Shown here in pieces: positions 7,024 to 11,734 of a stretch of 11,734 nt of DNA (position 1 is the first letter of the stretch; every line of letters starts with the position of its first letter). The stretch spans positions 1-11,734 of the forward strand of contig JAJYGS010000125.1 in the NCBI GenBank assembly GCA_021785055.1. Reading direction: 5' to 3'. A program made the translations under genes and the position numbers. The notes under the pieces are model-generated. The model was not told the DNA's origin, made no database searches, and was given only the letters and a program-made list of their open reading frames with translations. This DNA comes from Nitrospirota bacterium (GTDB lineage: Bacteria > Nitrospirota > JACRHJ01).

Positions 7024-7689
7024 ATGACAAAGGCGGTTCTCTTCGACCTCGACGGGACGCTGGTGGATTCCCGGAAGGACATAGCGGCATCCGTGAACCG
7101 GATGCTGAAGGAAATGGGTTTCCCGGCGCGGGACGACGGGGAGATTTACGGCTACATAGGCGGCGGTATACACAAGCTCGTCCTGGCGTCGTTCCCGCCG
7201 GAGTCTGTAACCGGCAAACCTGCCTCGGATATTGTGGACGAAGGAGTAGAGAGGTTCTGGCGGATATATAAAGACCATGTCCTCGACACAACAGTCCCGT
7301 ATGACGGGATACGGGAGGCGCTTCGGGCGCTGTCCGGCGCTGACGGGATGAAGCTCTGCGTGGCCACGAACAAGCCCCTGACGCACGCCAGGCTTATCTT
7401 GAACGGCCTGGATATTTCATCTCTTTTCGCCTGCGTGAAGGGCTGGGTTCCCGGCCTTCCGGTAAAGCCCGACCCGGCGATACTTCTGCATGCGCTGAAG
7501 GAGTTGGACATATCCCCCGAAGATGCGGTCATGGTGGGGGACGGGATAAACGACCTGCTTGCCGCGCGCGCCGCCGGGATGAAATGCTGCCTCGTGGGAT
7601 ACGGCTACGGAGACAAAACGAGGCTTAGGGAGGCGGGGCCGGACTTCTTCGCCGAGCGGGTTGAGGACTTAAAGGGAATTATAGTATAG
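7024..7689 (+). CDS. gph: HAD-superfamily phosphatase, phosphoglycolate phosphatase type
   Basis: This is a Mg-dependent soluble phosphatase; the family's best-known role is removing 2-phosphoglycolate, a product of DNA repair and oxygenation side reactions. The 221 residues carry all four HAD motifs. Motif I is FDLDGTLVDS, with nucleophile Asp8 and acid Asp10. Motif II is ATNKP (Thr115), motif III Lys is in VKPDP (Lys148), and motif IV is VGDGINDLLAA (Asp173, Asp177). A helical C1-type cap lies between motifs I and II (about residues 16-90). The ATG at 7024 has GAGGG only three bases away, closer than normal. The length and the DIAASVNRML segment fit Gph; PpaX-type pyrophosphatase or another small-sugar-phosphate phosphatase remains possible. 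Its last 21 bases overlap comEC on the other strand. Confidence 0.88.
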   Translation: MTKAVLFDLDGTLVDSRKDIAASVNRMLKEMGFPARDDGEIYGYIGGGIHKLVLASFPPESVTGKPASDIVDEGVERFWRIYKDHVLDTTVPYDGIREALRALSGADGMKLCVATNKPLTHARLILNGLDISSLFACVKGWVPGLPVKPDPAILLHALKELDISPEDAVMVGDGINDLLAARAAGMKCCLVGYGYGDKTRLREAGPDFFAERVEDLKGIIV

Positions 7690-10260
7690 TTGTCTCTCAA
7701 GCCGGATGATATTTTCCCTTTCTGCGGCGAAATCCGTCGCCGGCTTTAACGCAAGGTCTTTATAGGACGCCGCCTCAAGGGTTTTCCCGTCCGTGCAAAA
7801 TATCGCCCCGCCGTTCCAGCGTGTGCAGAAAACCTTCGCGCCGACGGCCCTTAAGTCTGCCACGGCTTCGGGCGACGGGGCCGGATAAGCCTTTATGTTC
7901 CCTTCCGAAATAACCGCATATCCGGGCCGGACAGCCGCCGCGAACCGAGGCGACATCGCCGTCCTTCCGCCGTGGTGCGGGACCTTTAAAACCGTGGACT
8001 TTAGCGGCAGGGGCGGCCTTGTGTCAAGCAGGGCCTCCTCCGCCTCATCCTGTATGTCGGCTCCCAGGAGGAAGGAAATCTTCCCGTATATCACCCGGAG
8101 CACCACCGAGCGGTCGTTCTCCAGCCAATATACAGGCTTTCCGGAGTCCGCTATCGGACATGCGGCGTCGTTTAATACCTGGAACTGCACGTTGTCTATG
8201 TTGAAGCTCCCGCGTCCCCGGAATATTATCCGGCGGATTCCTTTTTCTATAGCAATCGTCTGAAGCTCCCTGTATGCGTCCGAGCGGGATGCGAGGCCGG
8301 ATTCCCAAAGCTCGCCGACGTCGAAGTTCTTGAAGATATACACCAGCCCGTTCATGTGGTCTGGGTGCGGATGCGTGAGGAGCACCGCGTCGAGCCTCCT
8401 GATTCCGCGGTTCCAGAGATAAGGCGCGACGGCGGCCCTGCCGGGATCGAGGCCGGTCGAACCGCCGAAGTCTTTCCCGCCGCCGTCCACAAGGATGTTT
8501 TTCCCGTCCGGCAGGGACAAAAGACACGAATCCCCGTGCCCCACGTCGAGAAATGTTACCTCCATCTTTTTTTCGTGCGCGGGCGATGCGGGAGACAGGC
8601 CGAGCGCCAGGAAAGCGGCGGCGCCTGCGGCGAAAGCGGTTTTCCTCCTGCGCATGACGTTTTTGGCGCCTCTGGATATGCCGGTCATGCCGGTATCCGG
8701 CCCGGCGGGCTGTTTTTTGCGGATAAGGAACAAAAATAAGACGGCATAAATCGCCAGGAGTAGCGGGAGCGAGGGCGCGGGCGGATGCAGGTTGGCATGA
8801 GGCGCGGCGGCGAAGGACTCGATAGCCTTATAAAACGCGCCATAGGAAAACGATATAAGGCCCCGAAGCGGCAGGACGGCTGATGGATGAACGGCGTATA
8901 AAAGGGCCGACAAAAGCCCGAGCGGCGCGAGTATAAACCCTGAAAGAGGGATAAGGGCGATGTTCGCGGGTATCGATACCCACGAGAAGGAGTTGAAATC
9001 TTTTGCTATAAGCGGAGCCGTCCCGGCGGTTACGGCAAGCGTGGTCGCGAAGGCCAGGAAAAGCCGGCTCCCTATGCCTGAATAAATACCGCCGCCCCTT
9101 TCCCGTGCATAATCTTTAATTCTGACGAATGCAAGTGCCATGAACAACACGGCGCAGTAGGAGAGCTGGAAGGAAATGGAGAAAAGGGATGACGGGTCGA
9201 TTAAAAGCACAAGCATGGCGGCCCCGGCCAGGACGTTCAGGCTGTCCCGCTCCCGGTCGAGAATAACGGACAAAAGGAAGACCGTTATCATAAGGATGGA
9301 ACGCACCGTCGATACGTGCATACCGGCCAGGAGCGCGTATGCCGCCGCCGAGGGTATCGCGGCCAGGGCTGCGGCCTTGTTCCTGTCCATGATCAGGCTG
9401 AACCGGAGCGCGAGGCGGTACGGGATGATATATGAAACTGCTATGACAACTCCGAATACGAGCGAGGCGAGAAGCGCTATGTGAGAGCCGGATACCACCA
9501 GCAGGTGCGTCGTCCCGGATGCGGAAAAATTATCCCGCATGGCGTCCGAAGCCGCATTCTGGTCGCCAAGCACCATCGCGTTGAAGAGCGCCGCCTGCTC
9601 CGGGGGAAGGCTCGCAACGGCAAGCCTTGAGAGCCTCAGCCTGAAGGCGTAAAGCCTTGAGAGTATCCCGCGTCCGCGGGCGATTATGGAAACATCCTCC
9701 GGGTTTGCGTACCCCTCCGCGTCCCTGCACTCATTTTCGTCGTAACGGCCCCGGTCGAACTCTCCGAAGTTCCTGAAGCCCCCCGGCTTCTCCAGAGAGA
9801 TAACCCCGGATATGACGTCCCCGTAGCGGACGCCGAGGCCGGTTCCTTTAATCGCAAGAAGTATAAGCCCTCTCCTTCCGGGGAATGGCGCAGGCGCAGA
9901 AGGTTCCACGACGAGCCGGGTAAAGCCGCCGCTTTCCTCCGGAGGCCGCACGACGGTCGCCGTGAGCCGGATGGGGCCTTTTCCCGCAAGCCCGGCTGAG
10001 ACGGAAGGGGCGCCTGGGCCGTAGAGATGAAACGAGGCGAAACCGAGGGAGAAGAAGGCGGCGGACAGGATAATGAGCTTGATACGGTTGAACGATGCCC
10101 TGGGCAGTATAAGAGAGACAATTAACGAGACTATTGAGAGCGCGGAGACGGTATAAGGAAAATATTCAAAGCCCTTCCCCGCGGCAATGCCGCAGGCCAG
10201 GGCGGCGGCGGGGACAAGAAGAGGACGTGCAGAGTGCTCGTGGTTCGTATTTGCCCCCAT
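7669..10260 (-). CDS. comEC: ComEC/Rec2 family DNA-uptake channel with metallo-beta-lactamase-like domain
   Basis: ComEC forms the inner-membrane channel that brings single-stranded DNA into the cell in natural transformation. The 863 residues have the full layout. Hydrophobic helices (about 13-80) precede an OB-like DUF4131 region (about 90-195). The multi-helix Competence domain (about 220-510) contains the family signature VVSGSHIALL (255-264). A C-terminal metallo-beta-lactamase-like domain begins at FLDVGHGDSCLL (570-581), with metal-site THPHPDH (629-635), Asp735 in LLGADIQDEAE, and VPHHGG (760-765). The nuclease-like metal ligands are intact. The start is bounded: an in-frame TAG lies four codons upstream and no other start codon intervenes. 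However, no Shine-Dalgarno is visible, so translation may be weak. The kinase gene is 54 bases upstream on the same strand. No other competence gene is in the window, so active transformation is not shown. Confidence 0.95.
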   Translation of the reverse strand: MGANTNHEHSARPLLVPAAALACGIAAGKGFEYFPYTVSALSIVSLIVSLILPRASFNRIKLIILSAAFFSLGFASFHLYGPGAPSVSAGLAGKGPIRLTATVVRPPEESGGFTRLVVEPSAPAPFPGRRGLILLAIKGTGLGVRYGDVISGVISLEKPGGFRNFGEFDRGRYDENECRDAEGYANPEDVSIIARGRGILSRLYAFRLRLSRLAVASLPPEQAALFNAMVLGDQNAASDAMRDNFSASGTTHLLVVSGSHIALLASLVFGVVIAVSYIIPYRLALRFSLIMDRNKAAALAAIPSAAAYALLAGMHVSTVRSILMITVFLLSVILDRERDSLNVLAGAAMLVLLIDPSSLFSISFQLSYCAVLFMALAFVRIKDYARERGGGIYSGIGSRLFLAFATTLAVTAGTAPLIAKDFNSFSWVSIPANIALIPLSGFILAPLGLLSALLYAVHPSAVLPLRGLISFSYGAFYKAIESFAAAPHANLHPPAPSLPLLLAIYAVLFLFLIRKKQPAGPDTGMTGISRGAKNVMRRRKTAFAAGAAAFLALGLSPASPAHEKKMEVTFLDVGHGDSCLLSLPDGKNILVDGGGKDFGGSTGLDPGRAAVAPYLWNRGIRRLDAVLLTHPHPDHMNGLVYIFKNFDVGELWESGLASRSDAYRELQTIAIEKGIRRIIFRGRGSFNIDNVQFQVLNDAACPIADSGKPVYWLENDRSVVLRVIYGKISFLLGADIQDEAEEALLDTRPPLPLKSTVLKVPHHGGRTAMSPRFAAAVRPGYAVISEGNIKAYPAPSPEAVADLRAVGAKVFCTRWNGGAIFCTDGKTLEAASYKDLALKPATDFAAERENIIRLERQLYYNSL

Positions 10261-10273
10261 AGCTAAAAGCTAT
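10259..10273 (-). promoter_or_regulatory. Short hairpin covering the comEC start codon
   Basis: ATAGCT (10259-10264) and AGCTAT (10268-10273) are perfect inverted repeats around a three-base loop. On the minus strand the second arm contains the first two bases of the comEC ATG. The stem is AT-rich and weak. Together with the lack of a purine-rich site it would tend to keep initiation low; this is inference. Confidence 0.3.
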
Positions 10274-10279
10274 AAGTGC

Positions 10280-10306
10280 GGATTATTCGCTGCGCTCGGA
10301 ACGACA
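10280..10306. repeat. Interspersed repeat, single-arm copy of the element at 2222-2300
   Basis: This reads GGATTATTCGCTGCGCTCGG then AACGACA. It matches the right arm of the upstream element at 24 of 28 positions, allowing one deleted base. The shared core is CGCTCGGAA followed by GAC. No matching second arm is found nearby. It occupies half of the 54-base gap between the kinase and comEC genes, which holds nothing else apart from the small hairpin at the comEC start. Confidence 0.65.
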
Positions 10307-10314
10307 CGCCGACC

Positions 10315-11734
10315 TTATTTCAGCGGAACTTCCCGTAGCGCCATTGCGAAATGATAGGCGCTCTCGAACCTCTTTGACGGGTCCTTCTCAAGGCATTTCA
10401 GGATTATTTCGTTCAGCTTTCCCGGTATCTCCTGCCTTAGCTGGACTGGCGGCACTGGCTGGGTGTGGATGTGGTGATATGCCGCGTCGCCGTCCGAAAA
10501 CGGGTGCTTTCCGGCGGCCAGCTCATAGAGGACGAGACCGAGCGAGTAGATGTCCGTGGTGGGGGCGAGCTTGCCGCCCTGGAGCTGTTCCGGCGACATG
10601 TACATTATCGTGCCGCTTATGGAACCGGCGTCGGTCAGGGTCTCTTCTCCGGGGCTTTTTGCAAGGCCGAAGTCCATTATCTTTACCACGTTCTGCTTGC
10701 TTATCATTATGTTGCTGGGTTTTATGTCTCTGTGTATTATGCCCTTCTTGTGGGCGTAATCCAGCCCCTGGCAGCACTGGTAGATAATCTTGAGGGTCTT
10801 ATTTAAAGGCAGGCTCTCCACCATTGTCTGAAGCTTTTTTAAGGTTACGCCCTCTACATATTCCATCGTGATGAAGCTCCTGCCGCCGGCCTGCTGGAAG
10901 TCGTAGAGCGTTACGATGTTGTTGTTGTTAAGCTGAGCCGCCGAACGGGCCTCGGCGGAGAAGCGCATAATGGCCTTGGGGTTTTCGCTGATGCTCTTGG
11001 GCAGGAGCTTTATGGCTATCATACGGTTTAAGGTATTGTCCATCGCCTTGTAGACGACGCCCATTCCGCCCCGCCCTATCTCCTGGAGGATTGTATATCT
11101 CTTGGCGGAGTCCGACGTGGCCGAAGACGGCCTGCTCTCCGCCGGTTTTCCCGCGGCGGAGCTTGCGGGACGGGATATGCCGGCCTGGGCCTCGCATCTC
11201 TTCGCGCGCTCCTCGACGTCCTTGTAGGCGATGTCCACAAGCTGGATCTTCTTGTACATTCCGAGGGCTTCCCTGAACTTCCCGCCGGATTCGTATATCG
11301 TGCCCAGGCCGTAGAAATAGCCTATGTTCTCCTCGTCCGGCTCGGACTGGCCGATTGCTATTATATATTTCTGCTCCGCGACGTCGAGCTTTCCCTGCTC
11401 GCGCAGGATGTCCGCCATCCTGCCGCAGGCGTTCAAGTATCCCGGGTCGCCCTGGCGCACCTTCTGGAGCGACGAGAACTCCTTTGCCGGAAGATTGGCC
11501 TTCCTGTACATCTCCGCCGCCGCGAAATACTCCCCGGCGGCCTCGACCATGGATGACGCCTTCTCGACATCCCCAAGGTTCATGTAGAGTTCGGCGGCAA
11601 TCTTGAAATCGCCGTTTTTCTCGTAGGCCTGGGCGGCTTTAAGGTCCTCTCCCGCCTTCTCGAACATCGCCGCCGCGTCGTAGTATTCGCGCTGGCGCAT
11701 GTAGCAATCACCGGCCTTGCCATACTCCCCGGCG
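10315..11734 (-). CDS. Ser/Thr protein kinase with N-terminal TPR-like helical repeats, 5' end outside the window
   Basis: This is a Hanks-type (PknB-like) kinase. Counting from the Met at 11700, the kinase domain spans about 202-455 with every key residue: glycine loop GRGGMGVVYKA (209-219), Lys231, Glu250, HRDIKPSN (Asp325), MDFGLAKS (Asp343), MSPEQL and the late Arg444. The frame stays open to the window edge, and the eleven residues before that Met (AGEYGKAGDCY) continue the repeat, so 11700 is not the start. The N-terminal part has at least six 13-residue helical units (up to about 70), then two canonical TPRs (about 84-160). A Ser/Ala-rich linker (172-200) follows. There is no transmembrane segment or PASTA domain, and the protein ends just after the kinase fold, so it is probably soluble. 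The repeats probably bind partners or substrates. The target is unknown. Confidence 0.93.
   Translation of the reverse strand, partial: AGEYGKAGDCYMRQREYYDAAAMFEKAGEDLKAAQAYEKNGDFKIAAELYMNLGDVEKASSMVEAAGEYFAAAEMYRKANLPAKEFSSLQKVRQGDPGYLNACGRMADILREQGKLDVAEQKYIIAIGQSEPDEENIGYFYGLGTIYESGGKFREALGMYKKIQLVDIAYKDVEERAKRCEAQAGISRPASSAAGKPAESRPSSATSDSAKRYTILQEIGRGGMGVVYKAMDNTLNRMIAIKLLPKSISENPKAIMRFSAEARSAAQLNNNNIVTLYDFQQAGGRSFITMEYVEGVTLKKLQTMVESLPLNKTLKIIYQCCQGLDYAHKKGIIHRDIKPSNIMISKQNVVKIMDFGLAKSPGEETLTDAGSISGTIMYMSPEQLQGGKLAPTTDIYSLGLVLYELAAGKHPFSDGDAAYHHIHTQPVPPVQLRQEIPGKLNEIILKCLEKDPSKRFESAYHFAMALREVPLK

Noticed and set aside
10261..10314. Possible intrinsic terminator after the kinase gene
   Set aside because: The only stem is the short AT-rich one at the comEC start and no T-run follows it in the minus direction.
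10315..11734. Kinase and comEC as a linked competence-control or defence system
   Set aside because: They are adjacent on one strand but nothing else supports a functional link, and each family is widespread alone.

Overview
The window carries eight protein genes and no RNA genes. It reads as an ordinary stretch of chromosome from a moderately GC-rich bacterium, with one AT-rich promoter island near 6,840-7,020. The mix of a non-discriminating-type AspRS, a GH57 branching enzyme paired with a DUF4912 protein, ComEC, a TPR-like Ser/Thr kinase and interspersed TCATTCCGAG-type repeats fits an uncultured Nitrospirota or Deltaproteobacteria-like lineage. Isoleucine is often encoded by ATA and arginine by AGG despite the GC content, which is also seen in such lineages. 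The taxonomic placement is inference, not something the sequence proves.

Positions 1-4,090 (+ strand) hold housekeeping genes: the 3' 97% of guaB (IMP dehydrogenase, GTP synthesis), an RsuA/RluB-family pseudouridine synthase, and aspS (aspartyl-tRNA synthetase, TTG start). guaB and the pseudouridine synthase are 30 bases apart, with a small hairpin in the gap that puts a Shine-Dalgarno-like run in its loop. An imperfect inverted-arm repeat fills the gap before aspS.

Positions 4,118-6,913 (- strand) form a two-gene operon: a DUF4912 protein, then a GH57 alpha-1,4-glucan branching enzyme. It is read from a near-consensus promoter (TTGACA, 17 bases, TATATT). The stop codon of the first gene lies inside the ribosome-binding site of the second, so the two are probably translationally coupled. 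This pair, with one partner of unknown function, is the best candidate here for a poorly described system, probably in storage-glucan metabolism.

Positions 6,950-7,689 (+ strand) hold a divergent promoter and a HAD phosphatase (phosphoglycolate phosphatase type). Its 3' end overlaps the convergent comEC by 21 bases.

Positions 7,669-11,734 (- strand) hold comEC (DNA-uptake channel) and, upstream of it on the same strand, a Ser/Thr protein kinase cut by the window edge. The kinase N-terminus is a helical array of 13-residue units. A second, single-arm copy of the interspersed repeat lies in the 54-base gap between these two genes. I see no CRISPR array, transposase, integrase, tRNA or convincing intrinsic terminator.
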